Below, piece after piece: positions 9,326-18,011 of a stretch of DNA of 64,000 bases. How positions within the stretch are numbered: position 1 is the stretch's first letter; each line of letters starts with the position of its first letter. The position numbers were made by a program, and so were the translations under genes. Where the stretch lies: assembly GCF_003574315.2 (NCBI RefSeq), contig NZ_AP025739.1, positions 3,534,001 through 3,598,000 on the forward strand. Direction: 5' to 3'. This DNA is from Capsulimonas corticalis (lineage in GTDB: Bacteria; Armatimonadota; Armatimonadia; Armatimonadales; Capsulimonadaceae). The notes under the pieces are model-generated. The model was not told the DNA's origin. It worked only from the letters and a program-made list of their open reading frames with translations, and did no database searches.

Positions 9326-9356
9326 AATCCCGACGATATCAAAGACCGTCGGGATT
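9326..9356. terminator. Bidirectional terminator
   Basis: AATCCCGACG at 9326-9335 pairs with CGTCGGGATT at 9347-9356. T-rich sequence follows on the plus strand and A-rich sequence precedes it, so it can end transcription of the minus-strand peroxidase gene and anything entering from the left. Confidence 0.8.
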
Positions 9357-9386
9357 TTCATTTAGGGAAGATAAGCTTGCTTACGC

Positions 9387-9980
9387 TTACGCCCTGGCCT
9401 TCGGCCCCTTTTTGCTGAGCTCCGTCTCCACGGCCGCCACCACGTCTGGGGACAGCGGGTCGTGGCCGGCAGGGAAGCGGCCGACGACTTGGCCGTCGCG
9501 GCCGATGAGGAATTTGGCGAAGTTCCATTCGATGTCGCCGCCGAACTTCGGGTTGGTGTCTTTGCTCGTGAGGTACTTGTACAGCGGGGCCTGGTCGTCG
9601 CCCTTGACCGAGATCTTGCTGAACAGGTCAAAGGTGGTCTTGTACTTGGCGGTGCAGAACTCTTTGATGTCCGAGTTCGAACCGGGCTCCTGGTGCGCGA
9701 AGTCGTTCGCGGGGAAGGCGAGGATTCGCAGGCCCTGGCTCTTGTACTTCTCGAACAGAGTCTCCAGGCCCGCATACTGGGGCGTGTTGCCGCAGAGCGA
9801 TGCGGTGTTGACGATCAGGACGACGTCGCCGCGATAGTTGCTCAGCGGCACGTCCTGCGCGCTGATATCTTTGACCGTATACTGGAGCGGACCGCTGTAC
9901 TTAGGCTTGGCGGAGGCGGGGATCGTCGCCATCATGGCGGACGCGGCCAGCGCCAGGGTGATCGCGAATGTCGGTTTCAT
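9387..9980 (-). CDS. Exported glutathione peroxidase-family thiol peroxidase
   Basis: A 197-residue protein that reduces hydroperoxides, probably with thioredoxin as donor, as for most bacterial members (family knowledge). The ATG at 9980 follows GAGGAG at good spacing. A signal peptide ends IPASA, so the enzyme should act outside the cytoplasm. The peroxidatic Cys63 is in ASLCGNTPQY, Trp151-Asn152 are in EWNFAKFLIG, and a likely resolving Cys109 is in EFCTAKY. The tetrad glutamine, usually in FPCNQF, is Asp93 here (FPANDFAHQEPG), a substitution worth noting. A decayed copy of its 3' end lies at 8538-8682. It is convergent with the relic region and shares the 9326 terminator. Confidence 0.9.
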   Translation of the reverse strand: MKPTFAITLALAASAMMATIPASAKPKYSGPLQYTVKDISAQDVPLSNYRGDVVLIVNTASLCGNTPQYAGLETLFEKYKSQGLRILAFPANDFAHQEPGSNSDIKEFCTAKYKTTFDLFSKISVKGDDQAPLYKYLTSKDTNPKFGGDIEWNFAKFLIGRDGQVVGRFPAGHDPLSPDVVAAVETELSKKGPKARA

Positions 9981-10032
9981 CAACTGTCTCCTCGTTCTCT
10001 TATTCGGTCGGATGAATGGCGGTGTCTTGGAC

Positions 10033-11865
10033 TTATTCGCAGTGCGGAGCGCTGGCGAGGGCGGCGGACTCGCGTTCGGAGCCTCCGCCGAAGCCGACGA
10101 ACTGCTTCTTCCAAAGGTTCTGATACATTCCTGGAACCTCCGTCAGCGAATGATGGTTCCCGTCCTGAACGATTTTTCCGTGCTCGAACACCAAAATGCG
10201 ATCGGCGGAGACGACCGTCGAAAGACGGTGGGCGATGATGAAGCAGGTCTTATCGGCGAAAACCGTATCCAATGCTTCCAAAATCAGCGCTTCGCTCTCG
10301 GAATCAAGCGCGGAGGTCGGCTCGTCGAGGATCAAAATGGCGGCGTCGCGGATCAAGAGGCGCGCGATATTCAGGCGCTGTTTCTGGCCGCCGGAGAGCA
10401 TCACGCCGCGCTCGCCGATCTGCGTCTCGTAGCCGTTGGGGAGGCGCATGATGAAGTCGTGGGCGTTCGCCTTGCGCGCGGCGTTTTCCATTTCGTCCTG
10501 CGTGGCGCTGGGTTTGGCGAAGCGCAGGTTGTCGGTGATCGTGCCGGAGAAGAGGAAGCTCTCCTGCGACATATAGCCGATCTGACGACGGTAACTCTCG
10601 ATCTCCAGGCTGTCGATCGCCATCCCGTCCACGAAGATATGGCCCGCCGACGGCTGATAGAACTGGCAGATCAAGTTGACCAGCGTGGTCTTGCCCGCGC
10701 CCGAGGGTCCGACCAGGGCGACCTTTTGACCGGCCGGAACGAAGAACGAGAGCTTGGGCAGGATCGGATGGCCCGCGTTGTACTCAAAGGACAGGTCGCG
10801 CACGTCCACGGCGCCGGTGATGCGCGGGCAGGATTCTTTCTTGCCGGCGAACTCCTTGGAGATCGGCGTGGCGAGCAGGCTGAAGATGCGGTCGATCGCG
10901 ACATCGGCGCTCGTGAAGATATTCGCCGACTGGGTCAGCTGAATGATCGGCCCGAACAGCATTCCCGCGTAGAGATAGAAGGTGACGAGTTCGCCGACGG
11001 TCAGCGTCTTGCTCACGACGGCGAGGCCGCCGACGCACAGGATCGCCGCCGTGGTGGCGCTGGTGATAAACTGGCTCTGCACGCCCAGCATCGACCATGC
11101 CCGCATCGCCTCCACATTGTGCTCGTAGAGCGTGCGCAGGTCCTGGGTGAAGGTATCGCTCTCCGTCTCGATCTGCCCCAGCACGCGGATCAGGCGCATG
11201 CCGGTGATGCGCTCTTGAAGGCGGGAGAAGACGGTGGCGACGGCGTCGCGCTGCGCTTCCGACACGATCCTGGCGTGCGTGCGCATCCGGGCGTACATGA
11301 AGGCGATCAGCGGCACGGACATCAGCGCGAACATCGTCAGCTTGGCGTGCGTGGCGAACAGGACGATGAGCACCGCGACGATCGTCAGCGCCGGGGCGAC
11401 GACCTGGAATGCGCCTTCGTAGACGAGGTGCCAGAGCGCGTCGGCGTCCGTCGTGATCCGCGCCATGATCATGCCCGTGTAGTTATTGTCGAAGTAGCTG
11501 ATCGGCAGGCGGTTGAGATGCACGAACAGATCCCGGCGCAGGTCCAGGTGGACGCGCTCGCCGACGATGCTCAGCCACATGCGCGTGTAGTAGCCCGTCA
11601 CGGCGCGGACGACGAGAGCGGCGCAGAGCACGCCCAGCACCGTCCAGAGCGCATGCGCGATCGACAGGGAGCCAAAGAGGGGGATCGAGACCTGGCCGCT
11701 TGTCAGGGCGTGGCTTGCGAGGACGCGGTCGACCACGAAGCCGACCGAACGCGGCAGAAGGACATCGACCCCCATTCCAAGGATCAGCGCAATCAGGGAA
11801 GCGATCAGGAGAGAACGGTGACGCAGGGCGTAGGAGAGCCAGCGGCGGAAGTTTTGTGTTTTCAT
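10033..11865 (-). CDS. ABC exporter, fused membrane and ATPase domains (MsbA/MdlB type)
   Basis: A 610-residue half-transporter expected to work as a homodimer in the inner membrane. Six membrane helices lie within about residues 15-310. The nucleotide-binding domain follows, with Walker A GPSGAGKTTL, signature LSGGQKQRLNIARLL, Walker B AILILDEPTSALD and the H-loop IIAHRLSTV. Length and order are those of lipid or drug exporters such as MsbA; the cargo cannot be told from sequence. The gene begins 87 bases after the M48 protease stop, in the same direction, so the two may be cotranscribed. The C-terminus is Ala/Ser-rich and unremarkable. Confidence 0.9.
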   Translation of the reverse strand: MKTQNFRRWLSYALRHRSLLIASLIALILGMGVDVLLPRSVGFVVDRVLASHALTSGQVSIPLFGSLSIAHALWTVLGVLCAALVVRAVTGYYTRMWLSIVGERVHLDLRRDLFVHLNRLPISYFDNNYTGMIMARITTDADALWHLVYEGAFQVVAPALTIVAVLIVLFATHAKLTMFALMSVPLIAFMYARMRTHARIVSEAQRDAVATVFSRLQERITGMRLIRVLGQIETESDTFTQDLRTLYEHNVEAMRAWSMLGVQSQFITSATTAAILCVGGLAVVSKTLTVGELVTFYLYAGMLFGPIIQLTQSANIFTSADVAIDRIFSLLATPISKEFAGKKESCPRITGAVDVRDLSFEYNAGHPILPKLSFFVPAGQKVALVGPSGAGKTTLVNLICQFYQPSAGHIFVDGMAIDSLEIESYRRQIGYMSQESFLFSGTITDNLRFAKPSATQDEMENAARKANAHDFIMRLPNGYETQIGERGVMLSGGQKQRLNIARLLIRDAAILILDEPTSALDSESEALILEALDTVFADKTCFIIAHRLSTVVSADRILVFEHGKIVQDGNHHSLTEVPGMYQNLWKKQFVGFGGGSERESAALASAPHCE

Positions 11866-11952
11866 CGAACGCGCCTCAGGTGAGCATTAGGGTCCTGGAT
11901 CCATCACTATCCAAAGACGGAATTGTGGGGCCGCAGTGCCCAGCAGCGCATA

Positions 11953-13911
11953 TTATACGCCCTGACGTTCGGAAATACGATAGATTCGGGAATTATTCAT
12001 CTCGGCGACGACTTTGCGCAGCCATGTGTAGCGGCCGGAAATAAAGACGATGCTGGTGTTGCCGGGAAGCTCCACTTGCTTGACGATGTCATCGCTCAGC
12101 TCGTTATAATCGATTTCGGCCTGAAGGCGGCGCCAGGCGCTGCGCGTGTCGATCGCGAGCACATACAGAGGTTCGCCCTGCGTGTGTCGGACTTCCTTGC
12201 AGAGAAGGTACGCCGCTTCGATTTCGGGGCAGCGCGAGAGCTGCTGGCGCAGGACCGCGAGGCGCTCGGCGGCGAGGCCGTGGTGCAGGAAGCTGTCGCG
12301 GCGGTCCAGGTTGCTTCGCTCCATCTGAGCGAGCTCTTCCTGGCGGTAGGTCATCTGCGCGCGGCGCTCGTATTCGCTGGCGCGGGCGTGCTGGCCGCGC
12401 CCACGATAAAAGGCGGCGATGCGCTCGCAGATATCCGGCCGCTCCTCGGGGTTCAGGCGCAGGGCGCGGTCCAGCGTCGCGGACCCCGCCTCGTCCCCAA
12501 CCTCCAGCTGCAAGTGTCCCATCAGCAGCAGCGCTCGAACATCACCGGGGAACTGAGCCAAAAGCTGCTGAAGCAGCGCGATCGCGGCGGCAGGGCCGTG
12601 GAAACGCGCCGATAGCTGAGCGCGCTCCATCTGCTCCTCGGCCGTCAGCGGGTCGGTTTGCTCCTGCTGCGCGTACATGGAAAGACGCATGCATAGCTGG
12701 CGAGCCTTGTTGTGCTGCTCGCGCCAGGGGCGGTCCACTTCACGGCGCCATTCGGTGTCGAGGACCTTGGCGAACCGATCTTCCACGCCGGCGAGGTAAC
12801 GCTCGGCGGCGCTCTCCATCACTGGCTGCGGGGCGGGCAGCGGCGGCCGGGCGCCGTCGAGCGGTCCGGCCGCGACGCCCCGGAAGCCCAGCGCCGCCAA
12901 ACGGTCGCGCAGGGCGGGGTGGGTGTCGGTGGTGTCGGTCTTCGCTTCCCAGGCCTGGCGCATCCATCCGGCGGAGCCCTGGGCGAGCGCGGCGCGCTGC
13001 TCGGCGTCGCGGAACATCATGCTGTACGGCGAGACGGTCGGCTGAACTTCGTGATCGGCGCGCCGGTAAATGGCGGGCCAGAACGCTTCCCCGAGGAACC
13101 GGCCTGAAATCGAGGTCCGCACGAGCGCTTCCGCCATCACTTGCTTGCCGGCGATATCCGCGCCGCAGCGGTCCGCCTCGTACTCGTTGGCGCGGGCCAG
13201 GACGAATGTATAGGCGTAGAAGTAGGGCGCGTACCAGAGGAAAAACGGGAGGAAGAGCAAGTTGCCGTCGAGGTTCTCCAGGAGCTGGAACCACATCTTG
13301 CGCAAACGGTAGATCCATCCGGCGAAGCGGCTATGGTTTCCGGAGATATGCGCAAGCTCGTGGGCGATGACGGCGCGAAACTGATCCGGCGGCAGCGCCT
13401 GGAGCAGCGGCAGGCCCAGGATCAGATAATTTTCGTTTTTGCCGACCAGTCCAAAGCGCGGCGCCTGGACAACGGAGGCGTTGAACTCATCGGTGAGCAA
13501 CACGCGGTCAAAGCGAGGCGCCTTCAGCTCCGCGGAAACTTCCTCCAGCATGGCGTACAGGCGCGGCGCGATCTCGCGGCGAAGTTCGGGGCCTTCGGGA
13601 GCGGCCGCCTCCACACGGAACGTGTGAACGATTGCGGCGATTACCACCAAAGTTCCAAGCAGAACGGGGAGAATCAGTTTGGCGAAGTCCACCGGGCTGT
13701 AGCTGGGATGGCGCAGGTGCAGCACCGTCCAGTACACAAAATAGAGGAGCGCGCCGACCGCGACCATCAAGGCGGCCAGAATCACAAAGATGTAGGCATA
13801 GCCGAGGGCGGCGAGGCAGGCCACTCCAAAGGAGTACCCACGCGGACTTTCCCGTGCATAGCCTTCCAAACGGCGGATCAGAGAATCGAATTTTCGCTGC
13901 GAATCGATCAT
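11953..13911 (-). CDS. Membrane-bound M48-family metalloprotease with C-terminal TPR region
   Basis: A 652-residue protein from the start at 13911 (MIDSQRKFDSL). The frame stays open upstream, but that part has no coding character and contains a likely -10 box. Membrane helices lie near residues 30-62, 78-97 and 220-240. The zinc motif HELAH (His184, Glu185, His188) and the third ligand Glu245 in ANEYEADR are intact, as in HtpX/Ste24-type proteases. The segment from about 430 to 545 carries TPR-like helices (GDVRALLLMGHLQLEVGDEAG). Such proteases handle membrane or envelope protein quality control; the target here is unknown. The last 90 residues are unrecognised. Confidence 0.85.
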   Translation of the reverse strand: MIDSQRKFDSLIRRLEGYARESPRGYSFGVACLAALGYAYIFVILAALMVAVGALLYFVYWTVLHLRHPSYSPVDFAKLILPVLLGTLVVIAAIVHTFRVEAAAPEGPELRREIAPRLYAMLEEVSAELKAPRFDRVLLTDEFNASVVQAPRFGLVGKNENYLILGLPLLQALPPDQFRAVIAHELAHISGNHSRFAGWIYRLRKMWFQLLENLDGNLLFLPFFLWYAPYFYAYTFVLARANEYEADRCGADIAGKQVMAEALVRTSISGRFLGEAFWPAIYRRADHEVQPTVSPYSMMFRDAEQRAALAQGSAGWMRQAWEAKTDTTDTHPALRDRLAALGFRGVAAGPLDGARPPLPAPQPVMESAAERYLAGVEDRFAKVLDTEWRREVDRPWREQHNKARQLCMRLSMYAQQEQTDPLTAEEQMERAQLSARFHGPAAAIALLQQLLAQFPGDVRALLLMGHLQLEVGDEAGSATLDRALRLNPEERPDICERIAAFYRGRGQHARASEYERRAQMTYRQEELAQMERSNLDRRDSFLHHGLAAERLAVLRQQLSRCPEIEAAYLLCKEVRHTQGEPLYVLAIDTRSAWRRLQAEIDYNELSDDIVKQVELPGNTSIVFISGRYTWLRKVVAEMNNSRIYRISERQGV

Positions 13912-14294
13912 CTTCGGACGATAGGCCTCAGAACATCTCCGGCTGCTTACTCTACATTCTACCATAACATTTACGGATGAAGCTTGTATGAAGAAATACA
14001 AGTAGACAAAAATCCTTTTTGATTTTTGCTACTTTGTTCCGATTGCGCTCTGCAACTTTTCCTATGAATGTGGGTCCCACTCTCCGTAAGCCAATAATTT
14101 TCGGGCGAGAACGATGGTGGAATTCACGGATCTCGGGGCTTCTGGGGATATTCCCAGTGTGGCTAAGAGACGAGCAAGCGGCAATCTGTGATACACTATT
14201 GTGTCGCGCCGCCGCTCATGTCTGATGCGCGGCCGTTGTTTTGCGAGACGTTCAGGAAGCGTCATCGCGAGTTGAAGAGAATGGAGCGGATGGA
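13912..14294. promoter_or_regulatory. Divergent intergenic region between the M48 protease and the SBP-OmpA gene
   Basis: The roughly 380 bases hold no supported gene. On the minus strand TAGAAT (plus positions 13956-13961) is a plausible -10 for the protease gene and would start transcription near 13949. On the plus side, TACACT near 14191 could serve the operon that begins at 14295; no clear -35 was seen for either. Confidence 0.4.
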
Positions 14295-16097
14295 ATGCAG
14301 CTGAAACCGTTGGGGAAAGTGATCGTTCTGATCATCTTATTGGGAGTGCTTGCCGGCGCCTGGAGAATGTGGGGCAACAAGCTCGCGCCGGGCGCGGTGA
14401 CGAAGGAGTCTGTCGCTCCCGTGAAAGTCACGCTGGGAGACGCGCCGCAGTCGGCGGCGTCGTCCAACATCAACTATGTCGCGCCCGGTTTGGGAGCCGG
14501 AGCCGCGGATAAGCCCGAAGTTCGCTTTCTTGGCTACGCCTGGAACGCGCAGATGGGCATCCTGCTGGCGAACGGCGGCGCGCAGGCCACGCAGGGCAGC
14601 CTGATGGCGAAGCATGGCGTCAACCTGAAGTGGTCCCGCCAGGACGATAACGGCAAGCTCCAGGAAGCGCTCGTCGCGTTCGCGACGGAGCTGAGCCAGG
14701 GCAACCCGCAGCCGACTAAGGGCGCGCACTTTATTACCATAATGGGCGATGGCGGCGCCGCCTTTTTGCAGGGATTGAACTCGACGCTGAAGCGCCTGGG
14801 CCCGGATTACACCGCGAAGATCGTGGATGCGGCGGGGTACTCGCGCGGCGAGGATAAGCTGATGGGCCCGGCGGAGTGGAAAGCCAACCCTTCGGCCGCT
14901 CGGGGCGGGTTCGTGGCGGGCGTTGTCCGCGACGGCGACTGGAATATCGCGCAGAAGTGGCTGGGCGATAACGGTCTGCGCACCAATCCCGACGAAAAGA
15001 CCTATGACCCGGACGCGCTGAACTGGGTCAATGCTTCGGACTATATCGACGCCGCGCAGAAGTATGTCGCGGGATATTCGGAAACGCGCCCCGTGGTGCG
15101 GAACGGCAAGCGGACCGGCGAAACCAAGACGATCACCGTCAACGGCGTCGTCACCTGGACGCCCGGCGACGTGACCGTCGCCGAGAAGAAGGGCGGACTG
15201 GTCTCGATCGTCTCGACGAAGGAGTACAGCTCGCAGATGCCGTGCGTCGTGATCGGGATCGACAAGTGGATGCGCGCCAACCGCGCCACCGTCGACGGCA
15301 TGATCGCGGCGATCGCCGAGGGCGGCGACGTCATCAAGGCAAACCCGGCGGCTTTGCAGCGCGCGTCGGAAATCAGCGCCGATCTGTATCATGAGCCCGG
15401 CGCCGGTCCCGACTTCTGGTCAAAGTACTATAAGGGCGTGACCGAAACGGACAAGACGGGCGCTCCTGTCGATCTGGGCGGCTCTTCCGTGAATAACCTC
15501 GCGGACAGCCTTCTCGCCTTCGGTTTGGTGCCGGGGTCGTCCAACCTGGTCGCGGCCACCTACACGGACTTCGGCGATCTGGTGAAGCAGCAGTATCCGG
15601 AGCTGGTTCCGACTTACCCCGCCGCCGCTTCGGTGATCGATACGTCGTATCTGAGCGATGTCGCCAAGCAGACGGCTCCGACCGCCGCCGTGATTGCGGA
15701 GACGAAACCCGTCTACAATAAGCAGAAGGCGGTGACGGCGGTTGTCGGACGGCGCAACTGGAACATCCAGTTCAACGCCGGAAAGGCGACATTCACGCCG
15801 CAGGCCAAGCAGGAGCTTCAGAAGCTGCTCCGCAGCCTGCTGATTGCGAGCGGCACGGTCGTGGAGGTTCACGGCCACACGGACAACCAGGGCAACCCGG
15901 CCACCAGCAAGCCGCTGTCGGAGGCGCGCGCCTTCGCCGTGAAGCAATGGCTGGAGGCGCAGTCGCCGGTCAACTTCCCGGAAGGACGCGTTCGTGTATT
16001 CGCTCACGGCGATACGAACCCGATCGCGCCCAATACGACCCCGGAAGGCCGGGCCAAAAACCGGCGTGTCGAGATCGTCATTGGAACGAACCAATAA
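14295..16097 (+). CDS. Periplasmic substrate-binding protein fused to an OmpA peptidoglycan-binding domain
   Basis: A 600-residue protein. The ATG at 14295 gives an N-terminal membrane anchor (MQLKPLGKVIVLIILLGVL). Residues about 65-480 resemble a type-2 ABC substrate-binding protein of the NMT1/nitrate-taurine kind. The C-terminal 115 residues are an OmpA-like domain: VHGHTDNQGNPATSKPLSEARA and AKNRRVEIVIG supply the Asp and Arg that hold diaminopimelate in this family. The protein would thus be fixed to both inner membrane and cell wall, which is unusual for a binding protein. The permease and ATPase genes follow directly, after a strong hairpin at 16112. Confidence 0.8.
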   Translation: MQLKPLGKVIVLIILLGVLAGAWRMWGNKLAPGAVTKESVAPVKVTLGDAPQSAASSNINYVAPGLGAGAADKPEVRFLGYAWNAQMGILLANGGAQATQGSLMAKHGVNLKWSRQDDNGKLQEALVAFATELSQGNPQPTKGAHFITIMGDGGAAFLQGLNSTLKRLGPDYTAKIVDAAGYSRGEDKLMGPAEWKANPSAARGGFVAGVVRDGDWNIAQKWLGDNGLRTNPDEKTYDPDALNWVNASDYIDAAQKYVAGYSETRPVVRNGKRTGETKTITVNGVVTWTPGDVTVAEKKGGLVSIVSTKEYSSQMPCVVIGIDKWMRANRATVDGMIAAIAEGGDVIKANPAALQRASEISADLYHEPGAGPDFWSKYYKGVTETDKTGAPVDLGGSSVNNLADSLLAFGLVPGSSNLVAATYTDFGDLVKQQYPELVPTYPAAASVIDTSYLSDVAKQTAPTAAVIAETKPVYNKQKAVTAVVGRRNWNIQFNAGKATFTPQAKQELQKLLRSLLIASGTVVEVHGHTDNQGNPATSKPLSEARAFAVKQWLEAQSPVNFPEGRVRVFAHGDTNPIAPNTTPEGRAKNRRVEIVIGTNQ

Positions 16098-16111
16098 AGG
16101 AGTTCGGGGAG

Positions 16112-16141
16112 ACGGCGCCGGGGAAACCCGGCGCCGTTGTT
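16112..16141 (+). terminator. Strong intra-operon hairpin (attenuator or processing site)
   Basis: ACGGCGCCGGG at 16112-16122 pairs perfectly with CCCGGCGCCGT at 16127-16137 across a GAAA loop and is followed by TGTTCTTA. It sits between the binding-protein gene and the permease gene. It may let more of the first gene be made than of the transporter, as is common for binding-protein operons. Confidence 0.65.
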
Positions 16142-16178
16142 CTTATACTCGGATTGGATCGCTGATAGGAAATTTCGA

Positions 16179-17081
16179 ATGAACGAATCTGATGCTAGTC
16201 AAACCCCGGCCGCGCCGGAACCCATTCTCGCCGGCGCTCCGGGAAATGGGAAGATCCCGCAGGGCGATCTTGGCCCCCGGCAGCGCTCGCGGCGCTGGGA
16301 CGCCTTCGCAGCCTTTATGCCCAATCGCCTCGTTTCCGCCGCGACGATGCGGCTGATCGTCTTTGTCGAGCTCGCCGCCGCCTTGCTGGTCTGGGTGATG
16401 TCCCCGTTTAAGGTGCTGCCAAGGCCCGACGAGACCCTGCGCGCGCTGCAAACGCTCTGGATGGGGCAGGGGCTGGGACAGGAGCTAGGAACAAGCTTTA
16501 AGCTCAACGTGGAAGCGCTGCTCTGGTCCAGCGTGATCTCGCTTCTGCTGGCGTACAGCACGGTGCTGCCGGTCTTCCGGCCGATCGTCACCGCGATTTC
16601 CAAGGGACGATTCCTGAGCATCGTGGGTTTCACCTTTATCTTCACGCTGATCTTCGGCGGAGGACATCCGTTAAAGCTCTCGCTGCTGGTGTTCAGCATT
16701 ACCGTATTTTATGTGACCTCCATGGCCGCGGTGATCGCGGCCATTCCGAAGGGCGACTTCGACCACGCCCGCACTCTGCGCATGCGCGAGTGGCGCGTCG
16801 TATGGGAGGTTGTCATTCTGGGGACCGCCGATAAGGCGTTCGAAGTGCTGCGCCAGAACGCGGCGATGGGATGGATGATGCTGACGATGGTCGAAGGGAT
16901 CGTGCGCAGTGAAGGCGGCGTCGGCGCGATGCTGCTCGGCGAAAGTAAGCACTTCCTGCTGCCCGAGGTGTTCGCCATTCAGATCGTGATCCTGCTCATG
17001 GGCATGGTCCAGGATTACGCCATCGGCGCCGCCCGGCGGCTTGCGTGTCCCTATGCCGATTTGACCCTGGAGAGAAAGTAA
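16179..17081 (+). CDS. ABC transporter permease (TauC/SsuC-like)
   Basis: A 300-residue inner-membrane protein. The start at 16179 follows ATAGGAAATTTCGA. A Pro/Ala-rich cytosolic N-terminus of about 65 residues precedes roughly six membrane helices (LIVFVELAAALLVWVM; LLWSSVISLLLAYST; FLSIVGFTFIFTLIF and later ones). The loop MREWRVVWEVVILGTADKAF corresponds to the EAA-type coupling helix of BPD permeases. It ends one base before the ATPase ATG, so the pair is coupled. With the binding protein upstream it should form a complete importer, or a transporter-derived envelope machine; the substrate is unknown. Confidence 0.75.
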   Translation: MNESDASQTPAAPEPILAGAPGNGKIPQGDLGPRQRSRRWDAFAAFMPNRLVSAATMRLIVFVELAAALLVWVMSPFKVLPRPDETLRALQTLWMGQGLGQELGTSFKLNVEALLWSSVISLLLAYSTVLPVFRPIVTAISKGRFLSIVGFTFIFTLIFGGGHPLKLSLLVFSITVFYVTSMAAVIAAIPKGDFDHARTLRMREWRVVWEVVILGTADKAFEVLRQNAAMGWMMLTMVEGIVRSEGGVGAMLLGESKHFLLPEVFAIQIVILLMGMVQDYAIGAARRLACPYADLTLERK

Positions 17082-17082
17082 C

Positions 17083-17910
17083 ATGAGTCCCATCGCTTAC
17101 GAATACCGCGATACGCTTCTCAAACTGGAGAACGTCTCCCTGACGCTGGGCGGCAACACCATCCTGCGGGATGTGAACCTGGAGATCAAGGATCTGCATC
17201 GCCCCGGATACACGCAGGGGCAGGTCGTGGCGCTGCTGGGACCGTCGGGCGTCGGCAAAACGTGTTTGTTTCGGATCCTCGCCGGTCTCGACAAGCCCGA
17301 CTGCGGGCAGGTGCTGGTGGAGCAGGAGCAGATCCCCGTGCAGCGGGGCATGGTGGGCGTTATCGCGCAGCACTATCCGCTGTTCGCGCACCGCACCGTA
17401 CGCGGGAATTTGGGCGTCGCCGGCAAGCAAGCCGGGCTGTCGTCCGCCGAAATCACACAGCGGTCCACCGATATCCTGGCCCGGTTTGGCCTGGAGGAAC
17501 ACGGGAGCAAATACCCGGCGCAGCTCTCCGGCGGCCAGCGCCAGCGTGTGGCGATCGCCCAGCAATTTATGTGCTCCGAGCACTTCTTATTGATGGACGA
17601 ACCGTTTTCAGGGCTCGATATGGTGGCCGTGGATCGCGTGATCGGATTTATCCGCGAGATGGCGGCGTCGGATGAACTCAAGACGTTCATTCTCGTGACG
17701 CACGACGTGGACGCCGCGCTTCGCGTGGCCGATACCGTCTGGCTGCTTGGCCGCGATCGGGACGAAAAAGGCAATATCGTCCCCGGCGCGCGCATCCAGG
17801 CGACGTACAATCTGGCCGACTGCGGCCTGGCGTGGCGGGACGAACCCGAGAACATGCCCGAATTCGCCGAGCTGCGCAGGGAAGTCTGCGCGGCGTTCCG
17901 GAACCTTTAA
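17083..17910 (+). CDS. ABC transporter ATP-binding subunit of the SBP-OmpA system
   Basis: A 275-residue cytosolic ATPase with Walker A GPSGVGKTCL, Q-loop IAQHYPLFAHRTV, signature LSGGQRQRVAIAQQF, Walker B FLLMDEPFSGLDMV and H-loop LVTHDVDAALRVAD, all intact. It starts one base after the permease stop. Its order resembles nitrate/taurine-type ATPases, but the N-terminus (MSPIAYEYRDTLLKLENV) and the tail after the H-loop are longer than usual. It should energise the 16179 permease. Confidence 0.88.
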   Translation: MSPIAYEYRDTLLKLENVSLTLGGNTILRDVNLEIKDLHRPGYTQGQVVALLGPSGVGKTCLFRILAGLDKPDCGQVLVEQEQIPVQRGMVGVIAQHYPLFAHRTVRGNLGVAGKQAGLSSAEITQRSTDILARFGLEEHGSKYPAQLSGGQRQRVAIAQQFMCSEHFLLMDEPFSGLDMVAVDRVIGFIREMAASDELKTFILVTHDVDAALRVADTVWLLGRDRDEKGNIVPGARIQATYNLADCGLAWRDEPENMPEFAELRREVCAAFRNL

Positions 17911-17981
17911 CTTCCACCACGAGGCGTTTTCACGCGGTTTGCGGCGATCGCGACGCGATTTTCGGGAGTCGCGTGAAGATG

Positions 17982-18011
17982 CGGAGCAAAAGCTCCGGTA
18001 TAATAGTGTTA
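17982..18011 (+). promoter_or_regulatory. Internal promoter placing +1 on the start codon (leaderless), with operator-like hairpin
   Basis: TATAAT occupies 17999-18004. A start seven bases downstream falls exactly on the A of the ATG at 18011. The only Shine-Dalgarno-like text upstream is buried in a perfect inverted repeat, CGGAGCaaaaGCTCCG at 17982-17997, lying in the spacer. A second repeat, CGCGAC/GTCGCG, is just upstream. The -35 is weak. Confidence 0.55.

Noticed and set aside
9838-11883. Long plus-strand open frame (681 residues) opposite the ABC exporter
   Set aside because: It is antisense to a gene with all ABC motifs, has low-complexity Arg/Asp/Gly composition and no ribosome site; a GC-rich shadow.
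17747-18010. N-terminal extension of the coiled-coil protein
   Set aside because: It overlaps the ATPase gene and has no coding character; promoter and Met at 18011 fix the start.
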